DNA of 64,000 bases from Desulfosarcina alkanivorans (GTDB taxonomy: Bacteria; Desulfobacterota; Desulfobacteria; Desulfobacterales; Desulfosarcinaceae), in assembly GCF_009688945.1 (NCBI RefSeq), contig NZ_AP021874.1, positions 2,790,001-2,854,000 on the forward strand. The letters run 5' to 3'. This document shows positions 1 through 8,460 of this stretch, piece after piece. The notes beneath the pieces are model-generated. The model saw nothing but the letters and a program-made list of their open reading frames with translations. It was not told where the DNA came from and did no database searches. The position numbers were made by a program, and so were the translations under genes. The first letter of the stretch is position 1. Every line of letters begins with the position of its first letter.

Positions 1-43
1 TGCTTGAAAAGGTAACTTTCGGGGAAGGGTATCCTTTTTCCCG

Positions 44-72
44 GCCGGGGTCAACACGGGACTGACCCCGGC
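44..72. repeat. Perfect 10-bp inverted repeat (hairpin)
   Basis: Arms GCCGGGGTCA and TGACCCCGGC flank a 9-base loop. Neither strand has a T-run after the stem, so it is not a clear intrinsic terminator. It lies downstream of the OxyR-like gene. The rest of the first 218 bases shows no supportable gene. Confidence 0.4.
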
Positions 73-218
73 AAAGATCGTCTCCACCGCTGTAGAATGC
101 TGCGGAGGCTGGGAGCGGATCGGGGGTCGGCGGGTCCGGCCGCCCGGGTCCGAAGAAAACCGGCCTTCGGACGGAAGCGTTTTTCTCCGATGAAAGCCGC
201 TGCGGCACGGCACTGGCG

Positions 219-1175
219 TCAACCGGGCTTTGCGCCGATAATTCGCCAGGCCGGCTTTTGTTCTCTCAGTCCGTCGGGAACCCCCTTCAGGATCGATTGT
301 CTGAGAATTTCCAGCAGCCGGGTCTTGACCTCCGGACCGTGGGTGATCAGGCTCACCTCCCGGGCCGGTACCGGTGATTCCAGGGGCCGCAGCAGTCCCC
401 TGGACGCCGGTGCCAGCGTCATGACCGCCAATTCGGGAAGCAGGGTGACGCCGTGCCCCGACGCCACCATACGAATCAGTCCATCCAGGCTTCCGCCCAC
501 AAAGCGCAGCCGTGCAGGGCCTTCTCCACTGAGATCCGCAGATCCCGTGCACAGCCGGGACACCTGTCCGTGCATGCAGTGGCCATTGTGAAGAAGAAGC
601 ATCTCATCGGGCATGAAGTCGCCGGTGGACAGGCGCGTCTTTTCCGCCAGACGGTGACCCGGCGACACAAAACCGTAAAAAGGCTCGAAAAACAATGGGG
701 TCTCCCGGATGCCCTTCTGCTCCAGCGGAGTGGCGGCGATGCCCGCATCCAAAGTATCCCTGCGCAACCCCTCAACGATATCCATGGACAGCAGTTCCCG
801 GACAGTCACCCGAATGCGGCTGTGGGACGTGAGCAGATCAGGAATGAACCGGGGCAGCAGGTAGGGCCCCAGGGTGGGAATGATGCCCAGCCGGAGTTCT
901 CCGGACGCCGCTTCCCGTTGCTCCCGGACCACCTCCGTGACGCCTTTGAGTTCCTTCAGGGTCCGGTAGGCCCGATCGATGACCGCCTTGCCGACGGGAG
1001 TGGCCTGAACCGGTTTCCTGCCGCGATCGAAAAGGGTTACGTCCAGTTCCGACTCCAGTTTCTGAATCTGCATGCTCAAGGTCGGCTGGGTGACGAAACA
1101 CCGCTCGGCCGCTTTGGAAAAGCTCCCGTATCGGTCCACAGCGACCAGGTACGCCAGTTGGGTGTGCGTGATCAT
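219..1175 (-). CDS. oxyR: OxyR-type LysR-family peroxide sensor
   Basis: A 318-residue LysR-type regulator with an N-terminal winged helix (about residues 1-60, including the SFSKAAERCFVTQPTLSMQ helix) followed by a substrate/redox domain. Two cysteines, Cys200 and Cys209 in GHCMHGQVSRLC, fall almost exactly where E. coli OxyR has its peroxide-sensing pair Cys199/Cys208. This supports H2O2 sensing by reversible disulfide formation rather than small-ligand binding. The gene is divergent from a superoxide dismutase gene across a 194-bp AT-rich spacer, so control of that gene and of itself is likely but inferred. Length is normal for the family (about 305). A different LysR peroxide/thiol sensor remains possible. 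Confidence 0.85.
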   Translation of the reverse strand: MITHTQLAYLVAVDRYGSFSKAAERCFVTQPTLSMQIQKLESELDVTLFDRGRKPVQATPVGKAVIDRAYRTLKELKGVTEVVREQREAASGELRLGIIPTLGPYLLPRFIPDLLTSHSRIRVTVRELLSMDIVEGLRRDTLDAGIAATPLEQKGIRETPLFFEPFYGFVSPGHRLAEKTRLSTGDFMPDEMLLLHNGHCMHGQVSRLCTGSADLSGEGPARLRFVGGSLDGLIRMVASGHGVTLLPELAVMTLAPASRGLLRPLESPVPAREVSLITHGPEVKTRLLEILRQSILKGVPDGLREQKPAWRIIGAKPG

Positions 1176-1369
1176 TCGTATAAATTCTATCTATATATTT
1201 ATAAATTTAATCGATTTGATTTATGTTATGGGCGTTGCCATTGTTTGTCAACATCGGGACGGCCCCGATGTCGAAGAGCATGTGAGGATATCCCGTCACG
1301 GCGGGTAACGGAACGCCGCGGGGCCCCGTATATGAGAAAACCGAATCCGTTTGTCTTGGAGGACTGACC
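1176..1369. promoter_or_regulatory. Divergent oxyR/sod intergenic control region
   Basis: This spacer separates divergent genes. Its first half (1176-1240) is strongly AT-rich in a GC-rich neighbourhood and contains overlapping dyads around AATCGATTTGATT, as expected for LysR-type operators and promoters. The SOD gene has a clear Shine-Dalgarno GGAGGA a few bases before its ATG. No exact -35/-10 pair is asserted. Confidence 0.45.
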
Positions 1370-1975
1370 ATGAACCACACATTACCCGGACTGCCCTATG
1401 CCTACGACGCACTCGAACCCTTCATCGATGCCCGGACCATGGAAATTCACCACACCCGGCACCACCAGACTTACGTGGACAAGCTGAATGCCGCCCTTGA
1501 GGGGCATGAGGCGCTCCACGATAAAACCGCTGAAGCCCTTCTAAAAGACCTGGACGCCGTTCCCGAGGGCATTCGCACGGCTGTGAGAAATCATGCCGGC
1601 GGACATGCCAACCACGCGTTCTGGTGGCCGATGCTGAAAAAAGAGGTCCCTTTCAGCGGGCCGGTGGCCGAGGCCGTCACCCGGCAATTCGGCAGCTATG
1701 AGAAATTCAAGGACGCGTTTTCCAGTACCGCCGCCCTGCTTTTCGGCAGCGGCTGGGTCTGGCTGGCCCTGGACCGGGGGAAACTGGAGATCGTGGCCAC
1801 GCCCAACCAGGACAGCCCCGTCAGCCGGGGAAAAACACCGGTGATGGGCATTGACGTCTGGGAACATGCCTACTACCTGAAATACCAGAACCGCCGCCCG
1901 GCGTATATCGATGCCTTCTTCAAGGTGGTCGACTGGGAACGGGTCAACGATATCTATGTGGCCGCCGCCGGGTGA
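1370..1975 (+). CDS. sodA: Superoxide dismutase, Fe/Mn family (Mn or cambialistic type)
   Basis: This 201-residue protein matches the Fe/Mn superoxide dismutase fold, which converts superoxide to O2 and H2O2 in the cytoplasm. The N-terminal helical hairpin carries the ligand region [12 protein letters not shown] (about residues 25-36). The second ligand region [10 protein letters not shown] follows, and the C-terminal domain has GSGWVWL and the Asp/His ligand motif [11 protein letters not shown]. The NQDSP segment is typical of Mn-type enzymes, where iron enzymes usually have an Ala-Ala variant, so Mn or cambialistic use is inferred. The ATG is preceded by GGAGGACTGACC. It pairs with the divergent OxyR-like gene as an oxidative-stress unit in an otherwise anaerobic gene set. 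Confidence 0.93.
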   Translation: MNHTLPGLPYAYDALEPFIDARTMEIHHTRHHQTYVDKLNAALEGHEALHDKTAEALLKDLDAVPEGIRTAVRNHAGGHANHAFWWPMLKKEVPFSGPVAEAVTRQFGSYEKFKDAFSSTAALLFGSGWVWLALDRGKLEIVATPNQDSPVSRGKTPVMGIDVWEHAYYLKYQNRRPAYIDAFFKVVDWERVNDIYVAAAG

Positions 1976-2016
1976 AGGTGGCCAGGGGCAGGCATGCCCC
2001 GGCCAAGACCTGCGGG

Positions 2017-2400
2017 TCATGGGTGCGGGACAGGCAGGTGGCTCAGGGGGGGCAACGGGCGCCCTTTGACCCGGTTGCGCCCCCCTGCCTTGGCTTCGTA
2101 AAGCAGAATATCGGCCTGCCGGAGCAGCGATGCCGGCGTAACCGCGATTCCATCCGCTTGAGGAGAGAAACCGGTTACGCCGAAACCGGCGGTAATGGAG
2201 ATAGGATGCCCGTCGGTCCGGGTTACGCGGCCCGACACGGTTGTCCGGATCCGCTCAGCCAGCACCATGGCACCCTTCTGACCGGTTTCCGGCAGTACAA
2301 CCAGAAACGCAGTCGCTGTCCATCGGGCTGCCTCATCCGAAAACGGGGTGTCCCCATTTTTCTTGCTGTCGGTGCATGACCGTTGGCGAATGCCTGCGGA
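2017..2400 (-). pseudogene. C-terminal remnant of a GGDEF (diguanylate cyclase) protein
   Basis: The minus strand encodes a GGDEF-domain C-terminal half: FLVVLPETGQKGAMVLAERI, then ITAGFGVTGFS and LLRQADILLYEAKAGGRNRV, which are conserved landmarks of the fold. Where the catalytic (R/Y)GGDEF should stand, the sequence reads ARWTATAFLVVLP, so the active loop is lost. The upstream sensor and N-terminal half are absent. No good start or Shine-Dalgarno is seen. It appears to be a decayed, non-catalytic fragment. Confidence 0.7.
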
Positions 2401-2529
2401 CCGAACATACCAGACCCATTATTGAATAACAACATCGGGGCAGCAGTCCGGTCATCGACGGCGTCAAACCGATGTTTATTTCACCGGCCCGGCCGGTCGG
2501 ACGAGGCCGCTTTGGGCCGATGAGTCGAT

Positions 2530-2676
2530 CAACAGGGTGTTGAAAAACGTCATGAGCGCAGGGCAGACAATGCGAAATTCGGCGAAATAGCGCAGTTTAT
2601 GAGTGATAAATGAGTATTTTGAGACGAATTTTAACGCCGTATGGACAAGCGCAATCGTTTTTCAACATCCTGTTAA
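2530..2676. repeat. MITE-like inverted-repeat element at the 3' end of fmdE
   Basis: Terminal inverted repeats of about 25 bp, sharing the core AGG(G/A)TGTTGAAAAACG, bound a 147-bp non-coding segment. The right arm contains the stop codon of the fmdE gene, so the element abuts or entered exactly at the end of that gene. It could act as a transcription end or be a non-autonomous mobile element. Confidence 0.55.
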
Positions 2677-3275
2677 GCCAGGCACCCCCGGCAAACCCGA
2701 GCCCCGTCCACCGTTTCCAGCTTGGATGCCATGGTGGGCTCACCGCAGCGGGCACAGGGCGTGGACGGCTCGATGCGCGCCTTGTCCGGCATGCCGGCGG
2801 TCACCGCAGAAATGCTGAAAAGATCTTCAGCACGGGTATTGAGAACATCGACGGTCCGCTGCATGCCCAGGGCGTCCAGTTCCGCCCTTTCCGAATCCGT
2901 AATGCTGCCGTCGCGCGTTTTTCGGAACAATGTGATCTGGCGGTCGTTGACCCGAAACGCGTCCGGTTTCATGGCCAGGCGCACCCCCCGGCCGGTGCGG
3001 CGATTGAAGAAGGTAAAGCCCATTTTCCCGTAATCCCGGTGAATCAGGTTGCCCTTGCCGAACGTGCAGCCGGTCAGCGCCTGAATGGCGTCCACGCAAC
3101 AGGCATCGGTCTCCACGATGGCCACCAGCTCTTCATCCAGCGCCCGCTTTTCCCGCAGCCAGTCCAACCCGGCGGTGGCCGCCAGGTAACCGATGGCCAG
3201 CCCGCCGCACACGTGGCCGTGAAAAGCCTGGCAGCGTTTGAAAGCATCACTGTCCATGATCTGTCGGGCGTCCAT
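2673..3275 (-). CDS. FmdE family protein with C-terminal zinc ribbon
   Basis: A 200-residue FmdE/Tungstate-or-molybdate-associated family protein. The N-terminal domain begins with the family signature FHGHVCGGLAIGYLA (about residues 16-30), followed by VETDACCVDAIQALTGCTFGKGN, both rich in Cys/His. The C terminus carries a treble-clef/zinc-ribbon CARCGEPTMASK...CRGC. The family was named from the formylmethanofuran dehydrogenase operon of methanogens; its biochemical role is not settled. The start is supported by AAGGAGG inside the end of trmO, and the two genes are almost contiguous, so they are co-translated. It is the last gene of the uptake cluster, which suggests a role in handling the imported metal or cofactor (inference). 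Confidence 0.85.
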   Translation of the reverse strand: MDARQIMDSDAFKRCQAFHGHVCGGLAIGYLAATAGLDWLREKRALDEELVAIVETDACCVDAIQALTGCTFGKGNLIHRDYGKMGFTFFNRRTGRGVRLAMKPDAFRVNDRQITLFRKTRDGSITDSERAELDALGMQRTVDVLNTRAEDLFSISAVTAGMPDKARIEPSTPCARCGEPTMASKLETVDGARVCRGCLA

Positions 3276-3276
3276 A

Positions 3277-3825
3277 TCAGGCCTCCTTTTCCATTTCCCG
3301 GTGAATCGTCTCCATCCAGTCCGCCACCTTGAGGTTGTCCACCTGAAGGTAGGACCTGGAATAGGGCTTCACGTCGATAATGGGGCTGCCGTCCACGGCT
3401 TCGAGGCCCCTGACCTCCAGGACGTTGCCCTTTCTGGCCACCAGCGGCACCGCCGACACCAGCACCGGGTTGGGCCGGGCCGGACTGCAGGTGGCGAATA
3501 TGCCCTTCAGGGGAAGGTCCTTGCGTCCCATGGGATGAACTTTTCTCAGGCTGCGCCGGGCCGGGTCGATCAGGTGAGGCCAATAGAGCACCAGCACATG
3601 GGAAAAATCCTCGATTCCGTCCAACAGGTCCGCCCATTGGGGGCCGATGACCAGCTGGCAGACGGTGTTTTCCACCCGGCGATGATAGGCCTTGATATTG
3701 TCCATGCGATCGGCGAGCGACAGGTCCGCTTCGTCGGCGGACAGCATGGGTTTGTCGATCGCGCTTCTCACCACGCCCACGGGTGTGAGTTGCATCGTCT
3801 GCGGATGAACGGGGTCGGGCTGCAT
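3277..3825 (-). CDS. trmO: TrmO/YaeB-type tRNA t6A37 methyltransferase-like protein
   Basis: The protein (about 182 residues from the chosen start) belongs to the TrmO/TsaA-like beta-barrel family (UPF0066). Family landmarks are LTPVGVVRSAIDKPM, the DGIEDFSHVLVLYWPH strand, HPMGRKDLPLKGIFATCSPARPNP and GLEAVDGSPIIDVKPY. E. coli TrmO N6-methylates t6A37 of tRNA-Thr using S-adenosylmethionine. Many paralogues sit in metal/cofactor clusters and may have another role. The start at 3825 is chosen because GGAGGTGATT lies directly before that ATG; a longer reading to 3894 would have no such site. It lies between the TonB receptor and fmdE, 1 base from the latter. Confidence 0.85.
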   Translation of the reverse strand: MQPDPVHPQTMQLTPVGVVRSAIDKPMLSADEADLSLADRMDNIKAYHRRVENTVCQLVIGPQWADLLDGIEDFSHVLVLYWPHLIDPARRSLRKVHPMGRKDLPLKGIFATCSPARPNPVLVSAVPLVARKGNVLEVRGLEAVDGSPIIDVKPYSRSYLQVDNLKVADWMETIHREMEKEA

Positions 3826-3906
3826 AATCACCTCCAGAAATTTGAATATGGAATAACAAACAGATACGCATCCGCCTTGCGGCGGACCGCACATTTTTCC
3901 TAATCG

Positions 3907-6057
3907 TCAGATCTCGAACCCGGCACTGATGAAAAAGGTCTGCCCCATGGCGGGGAAGCCGTATTCCTCCTCGTACCGCTCATCGAAGAGATTGTCCACA
4001 CCAGCGGTTAAAAATCCCCGGGTCCGTCCTTTCCACAACGGGCAGCGCACGGAAAGCGCCACCACCGCATAGGCGTCCAGATCCATCAGCGTGACACGGC
4101 TGCCGACCGGAGCGCCGTCCGGACTTGAAGAGCTGTTGCTGTCGATAAAGGGGACCTGCCGGTCATCCACCCAGCGCACGGCAGCTGTTGCCAGCAGACC
4201 ATCGTCGCGCCGGTATTGGATGCCCGCATTGAATTTATAGTCGGGCAGTTCGGAAAGCGAATCGCTCAACGCGTTGCTGGCATCGAGCACATCGCCCGTT
4301 TTCCGGGTATCCTGCCAGGTGAAATTGAAAAAGGCGGACAGACCGTTCCAGATGCGCCCCTCCATGTCCAGTTCCACCCCGGTGAATTCCACCTGATCGA
4401 TGTTGTAGACCACCCGACTGGGCGAGTAGCCGAAAATCCAGCGGATGTAGTCATCGACCCGGTAGGTGTACCCGCTCAGCGACACCCTCAGGCCCGGCAG
4501 CCCGGTAAAGGTCGCCCCCGCCTCGTATTGAAGGGCGTCCTCATAGGTGAGATCGCTACGGACCACATCGGAATCGGGGTCCACTTCCGGCCGGTAGCCG
4601 CCGTAGTACCAGTAAAACGCCGGATTGTCGGGAAAGCGGGTCGCCCGGGCAAAACGGCCGAACAGGGACAGGCCGTCGGCCGGACGGTATACCATTCCCA
4701 GCTTGGGCAGAAGCACCTCTTCATCGAATCGGGCCTCGACCGGTTCGTATCCGGCCGGCCGCCCCCCGCTGTAGCCGGAAACCTGATCCACGGTACGGTC
4801 CCCGTAGTAGTCTTCGTAGCGGAGTCCGACGTAAAGGTCCAGCCGGTCGGCCAGCGCCCACTGGTCGTCGACGTACGCCCCGTGCCAGCGGGTGCCGTCC
4901 CACTCGTCGCCGCCGTCCGTCGGCGGAACGGGGAAGTATCCGGAGCGGACGTAGGTGTTCTCCGTGCCGCCGTATCCCTGGTAGTTCCCGTCGATGCCGG
5001 CGCCCAGTCGATGGGCGGCCACCGCTTTTTCGCATCGCGCGACCCACCCCCAGGAGCGGTCGGGGGTGGCGTCCCGTTCCAGGACCACCACACCCTGGTC
5101 ATATGAGGTGATGGTATCCGTGCGGTCTTCGGTATTGAAATACAGTTTTACCTCGGCATCAACGCCGGCCAGTTGTTTTTGCACCCCCAGGTCCAGTTCG
5201 GTGCGTTTTTTGGTATAGGTGCTGTTGTCCCCATGGGTATCCCCGGTGGGAAAACGGATTCCCGGACCGATGAGATAGCTGCCGATACTTTCCGGGTAAC
5301 GGGGATCCAATCCGGGGGTGCCGGCCTGGTTGGCCACCGGCATGCCGTAATCGCCATCGGTGTATCGGATGCCGGCCGTAATTTCGCCGTCATCGCCCCA
5401 GAAACCGGTTATCTCTCCGGAAAGGGCGACCCGCTCCGCCTCGCTGTTCCTGAGGTGGCCGTCGGTTTCCAGGTAGCCGGCCGAGAAGCGCCCCCCAAGT
5501 GAGTCGGTCCGCCCCGAGGCAGCGGCGTCCAGCGACCAGGTGTCGTAGCGCTGGTACCCGGCGGCGGCCGTGGCGGCAGGCTCCCGGCTGAGTTTGGCCG
5601 GGACCAGGTTGATGATACCGCCCAGGGTGTTTCCGTATTTTGCGCTGAAGGCACCCTTGCCCACATCGACCGATTCCCAATGCTGGAGGGATATGCTGCT
5701 CCAGTCCACGAACTGACCGCCCATGACACCGGTGCCGTTGAGCGGCCGTCCATCCAGCATGATCAGTGACCGGCGCTCGTCGAATCCGCGGATCCTGACC
5801 TGGCTGCTCTTGGGCGTCAGGACCGACCGCTTCTGCACATCGATACCCGATGTCTTGCCGAGCACATCGGGCAGGGTCGCCGCCACCGCCGCGCCCGTGT
5901 CCGCGATGTCGATCCGCTGGATTTGCTGCTCGGGCGAAACGGTGCCCTCGCCCAGGACGGTAATGTCCTCCAGGGTATGCACGTCATCCGAAGCCAAAAC
6001 CGCACCGCCGTGAACCATGAGGGTGAAGGTTATCATAAAAAAAACGGCTTTCTGCAT
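3907..6057 (-). CDS. TonB-dependent outer-membrane receptor
   Basis: This protein of about 716 residues has a signal peptide ending near VLASDD, a TonB-box-like segment (LEDITVLG), an N-terminal plug domain (LPDVLGKTSGIDVQKRS, VRIRGFDERRSLIMLDGRPL, GAFSAKYGNTLGGIINLVPAK) and a 22-strand-type barrel with alternating aromatic strands, ending in FFISAGFEI with terminal aromatic/hydrophobic periodicity. It carries a scarce chelated substrate across the outer membrane using TonB energy. The chosen ATG (6057) follows GGAGATGGTCGA. It lies between a BtuF/FepB-type binding protein and trmO-fmdE on the same strand. The leader resembles a cobalamin riboswitch, which would make it BtuB-like; a molybdate/tungstate or siderophore substrate is also possible. 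Confidence 0.9.
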   Translation of the reverse strand: MQKAVFFMITFTLMVHGGAVLASDDVHTLEDITVLGEGTVSPEQQIQRIDIADTGAAVAATLPDVLGKTSGIDVQKRSVLTPKSSQVRIRGFDERRSLIMLDGRPLNGTGVMGGQFVDWSSISLQHWESVDVGKGAFSAKYGNTLGGIINLVPAKLSREPAATAAAGYQRYDTWSLDAAASGRTDSLGGRFSAGYLETDGHLRNSEAERVALSGEITGFWGDDGEITAGIRYTDGDYGMPVANQAGTPGLDPRYPESIGSYLIGPGIRFPTGDTHGDNSTYTKKRTELDLGVQKQLAGVDAEVKLYFNTEDRTDTITSYDQGVVVLERDATPDRSWGWVARCEKAVAAHRLGAGIDGNYQGYGGTENTYVRSGYFPVPPTDGGDEWDGTRWHGAYVDDQWALADRLDLYVGLRYEDYYGDRTVDQVSGYSGGRPAGYEPVEARFDEEVLLPKLGMVYRPADGLSLFGRFARATRFPDNPAFYWYYGGYRPEVDPDSDVVRSDLTYEDALQYEAGATFTGLPGLRVSLSGYTYRVDDYIRWIFGYSPSRVVYNIDQVEFTGVELDMEGRIWNGLSAFFNFTWQDTRKTGDVLDASNALSDSLSELPDYKFNAGIQYRRDDGLLATAAVRWVDDRQVPFIDSNSSSSPDGAPVGSRVTLMDLDAYAVVALSVRCPLWKGRTRGFLTAGVDNLFDERYEEEYGFPAMGQTFFISAGFEI

Positions 6058-6109
6058 TCGACCATCTCCTTTCAAGCTGAGTAACAGGTTCCATGTCTCG
6101 GTTCATGCC

Positions 6110-6320
6110 CCGGCGGTATCCCACCTGCCGGGCCGAACCCCGTGACGAAGTCACTATGTGGCTGAAGTCTTCCTGGCTTCGCTTGAAAAAAGATGATGCG
6201 TTGCATCCGCTGCCCGAGCCTTCCGATGCCGCTGCCGGTTCCGCCCGTGGCAGCCGGCAGGCCGCGTCATGGAATGCGCTGCATCCGCCGAGTATCCCCT
6301 CCTCCCCGTTGTGAATCATT
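6110..6320 (-). promoter_or_regulatory. Cobalamin-riboswitch-like leader of the TonB receptor gene
   Basis: Read on the minus strand, the 3' part contains GAAGCCAGGAAGACTTCAGCC, close to the conserved J6/3-P3 and B12-box region of cobalamin riboswitches (A-G-C/T-C-A-G-G-A-G-A-C-C...GCC). Upstream are GGGGATACTCGGCGGATGC and GGCCTGCCGGCTG segments that partly fit the GGGAA, GGTG...ATCC and CCGC-CTG core blocks. The leader is about 250 nt and ends before the receptor start. The match is by eye and incomplete in the 5' half. A covariance search against the cobalamin family would settle it. Confidence 0.42.
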
Positions 6321-6414
6321 AACGCCAGGCGGCTTGGCGCCGCCGGTTTCCCGCCGTGGACGGCCGGCCATTCATGGACCGTTTGTTATTGATCGTCCCC
6401 TCTGAATGCGGCGT

Positions 6415-7506
6415 TCATGGCTGCAGGAACCTCACGGGTTCCCCCACCGGGCCATAGTCTGCGGCCATTTGATCGTAGACCGGCCGCCCGACCAGAAAAG
6501 CGTATATCGCATCGGCCCGTTCGGCCGGGTCCACATCGGCAAACCGCGACGGGTAGAGGGTCTTGCCGATGGCAAGGGCATCAGCCATCGCAGTGCCGAT
6601 GTTGGTGGTGTAAAAATTAAAGGGCAGCAGGCGGTATACCTTCCGGCTCCGGAAAGCCGACAGGGCGCGGTAAAAATCCGGCCGTTTGCGGTAGTCTTCG
6701 GCCACCAGGTCCCGACCGGCCCCGTCGATAAAAATGACCTCGGGGTCGAGGCCCAGGAGGACCTCCCTGTCCACGAAAACGTGGCTGCCGATGGCGGCGT
6801 CCACCCGTCCGGCCAGGTTGACGGCATGATTCCAGTCCAGCGGTATGTAGTTACGCTGCGTGCTGGTGATGCCGTGGGCACCCCGGTAGCCGATGCCGCC
6901 CACAAAAACGCCGGGTTTCTCCCCGTCATGGGTGTCGGCCGTCCGCCGCTTCAATTCTGCGCGCAGATCCTCGATATATTTTACCACCTCGTCGGCCCGC
7001 CGCTGGCGGTTGAGGATCCTGCCGGCCAGTTCAAGCGAATGGTATACGGCCCGGTCGAATCGGGACAATTCCCCGTAGCTGAGCACCACCACGGGAATCC
7101 CCAGGGTAGCGGCCACCTCGTCGGCCAGCGGCGCATCCATGTAGGTGGCAAAAATCAGATCGGGCCCAATCCTGAGCACGGCCTCCATGTCCGGCTTCTT
7201 GTTGATGGCCCCCGGCCCGCCGGGACCGACAACGGGAAGGGTGTGCAGTTGCGGCTGGGCCAACCAGTAGGGGCGGCCGGCAGCAAAGCGTTTTTCCATG
7301 GCCTCGACCCCCGCCACCCGGTCCTGGGCATCCAGATAGACGATCAGCCGCAGGGCGCCGGGGCCGAGGCAGACGATCCGATCCGGTTCGGCCGGCACAC
7401 GCACACTGCGCCCGGCCATATCGGTGACGGTCAGCGACTGCGCCAGTACAGGCGTGGCCATCCACACCAGTAGCAACATCACCGGCAGCCAGATTCTGTA
7501 CTTCAT
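6415..7506 (-). CDS. Periplasmic binding protein of a FecCD/BtuCD-type ABC importer
   Basis: A 363-residue class III solute-binding protein. It has a signal peptide (KYRIWLPVMLLLVWMATPVLAQS) and the first lobe start LTVTDMAGRSVRVPAEPDRIVCLGPGALRLIVYLDA typical of FepB/BtuF proteins; the long interlobe helix follows around residues 150-190. A characteristic GGIGYRGAHGITST segment (about residues 205-218) is shared, to my knowledge, with a subgroup annotated generically as iron-complex binding, including archaeal members. Start supported by GAGGAG. It probably delivers the substrate released by the TonB receptor to the permease/ATPase encoded upstream, from which it is separated by a repeat element. 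The substrate (corrinoid, siderophore or oxyanion chelate) cannot be read from sequence. Confidence 0.87.
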   Translation of the reverse strand: MKYRIWLPVMLLLVWMATPVLAQSLTVTDMAGRSVRVPAEPDRIVCLGPGALRLIVYLDAQDRVAGVEAMEKRFAAGRPYWLAQPQLHTLPVVGPGGPGAINKKPDMEAVLRIGPDLIFATYMDAPLADEVAATLGIPVVVLSYGELSRFDRAVYHSLELAGRILNRQRRADEVVKYIEDLRAELKRRTADTHDGEKPGVFVGGIGYRGAHGITSTQRNYIPLDWNHAVNLAGRVDAAIGSHVFVDREVLLGLDPEVIFIDGAGRDLVAEDYRKRPDFYRALSAFRSRKVYRLLPFNFYTTNIGTAMADALAIGKTLYPSRFADVDPAERADAIYAFLVGRPVYDQMAADYGPVGEPVRFLQP

Positions 7507-7557
7507 TGGTTGCTCCTCACTATCAACATTGATGTCCTTGTAAAAAGTCGTTTTTCC

Positions 7558-7702
7558 GACGGGTTCGTAAAAAAGCCGAGATCAAGGCTTGCGAAGACCG
7601 AGAATACCGCTATCGCGGGTGCCGTAGGCAGCGTACTTACGGTACTCCGCAGTGACGAGGGATGAAGCGTAACGCAGATATCGGCTTTTTTAAGAATCCG
7701 TC
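7558..7702. repeat. MITE-like palindromic repeat between the ATPase and binding-protein genes
   Basis: Imperfect terminal inverted repeats of about 26-30 bp (cores TAAAAAAGCCGA and TCGGCTTTTTTA) bound a 145-bp non-coding segment with smaller internal dyads such as GTACTTACGGTAC. The organisation and several internal words (GATCAAGGC, CGAGG(G)AT, AACGCAGAT) recur at 62119-62241, so this is a repeat family. The T-rich ends may act as a terminator between the two transport genes. Confidence 0.6.
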
Positions 7703-7707
7703 AACAT

Positions 7708-8460
7708 TCACACCGGCACCACCACCCGATGTCCGCCCACCGTTGCCACCTGGACCTCGAGGCCATAAACGTCTTCGATAACCCCTGCGTCCAGATCCTC
7801 CCTGGCGGCCAGTGCATGAACCCGATGGTTTTTGAGAAAGAGGAATCGATCGGCAAAACGAACGGCCAGATTCAGGTCGTGGATGGCGACCGCGGCCATG
7901 AGACCGTTCTCAACCACCACGGATCGAATCAGGTCCATCACGTCCATCTGGTTTTTCAGGTCCAGGTTGCTGGTGGGTTCGTCCAGGAGCAGGACGGTCG
8001 GCGACTGGGCCAGGGCCCTTGCAATCATGACCTTCTGTACTTCTCCCCCGCTCAGGTCGCACACGGGGCGAAGGGCCAGCCCGGAAAGTCCCATCCGTTC
8101 CAGCGTTTCTTCGACCACGGCAAGATCGGCGTCCCCCACCCTCAGCCCCATGTGGGGCCTGCGGCCCAGAAGGACGGCCTCGTATACGGTAAGCTGGGCC
8201 TGCGCGTGCTGCTGGGGGACATATCCCATTCGCCGGGCAACGGCATCCCGGGGCAGCTCGAAAAGGTTTTCCCGTCCCAGGAACACCGCCCCTGACCGGG
8301 GTTTCAGAATCCGGTTGAGACATTTGAGCAGGGTCGACTTGCCGGCCCCGTTAACCCCCAGGATGGCCAGTATGCGCCCCTTTCCCACGGAAAACGAGAC
8401 GTCGTCCAGCACGGGATGGCTGTTGTAGGAAAAACGGACGTCATCTACCGACAGGATCAT
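7708..8460 (-). CDS. ABC transporter ATPase, FecE/BtuD type
   Basis: The protein is 250 residues, the usual length for BtuD/FecE ATPases that energise uptake of chelated metals or corrinoids. Walker A is GVNGAGKST, the Q-loop is in MGYVPQQHAQAQ, the ABC signature is LSGGEVQKVMIARAL, Walker B is VLLLDEP with the D-loop SNLDLKNQ, and the H-loop is AAVAIHDLN. The start at 8460 is chosen because its ATG overlaps the stop of the permease gene (ATGA), indicating translational coupling; longer readings run through the permease in another frame. It functions at the inner membrane with the adjacent FecCD permease. Confidence 0.92.
   Translation of the reverse strand: MILSVDDVRFSYNSHPVLDDVSFSVGKGRILAILGVNGAGKSTLLKCLNRILKPRSGAVFLGRENLFELPRDAVARRMGYVPQQHAQAQLTVYEAVLLGRRPHMGLRVGDADLAVVEETLERMGLSGLALRPVCDLSGGEVQKVMIARALAQSPTVLLLDEPTSNLDLKNQMDVMDLIRSVVVENGLMAAVAIHDLNLAVRFADRFLFLKNHRVHALAAREDLDAGVIEDVYGLEVQVATVGGHRVVVPV

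Noticed and set aside
44..72. Hairpin considered as an intrinsic terminator for the OxyR-like gene
   Set aside because: No T-run follows on either strand, so only an inverted repeat is claimed.
97..1367. Long plus-strand reading frames opposite the OxyR-like gene
   Set aside because: They are antisense shadows of a GC-rich gene; the minus-strand protein has full LysR homology and redox cysteines.
4216..5106. 296-codon plus-strand frame opposite the TonB receptor
   Set aside because: It lacks domains and lies fully within the receptor gene on the other strand.
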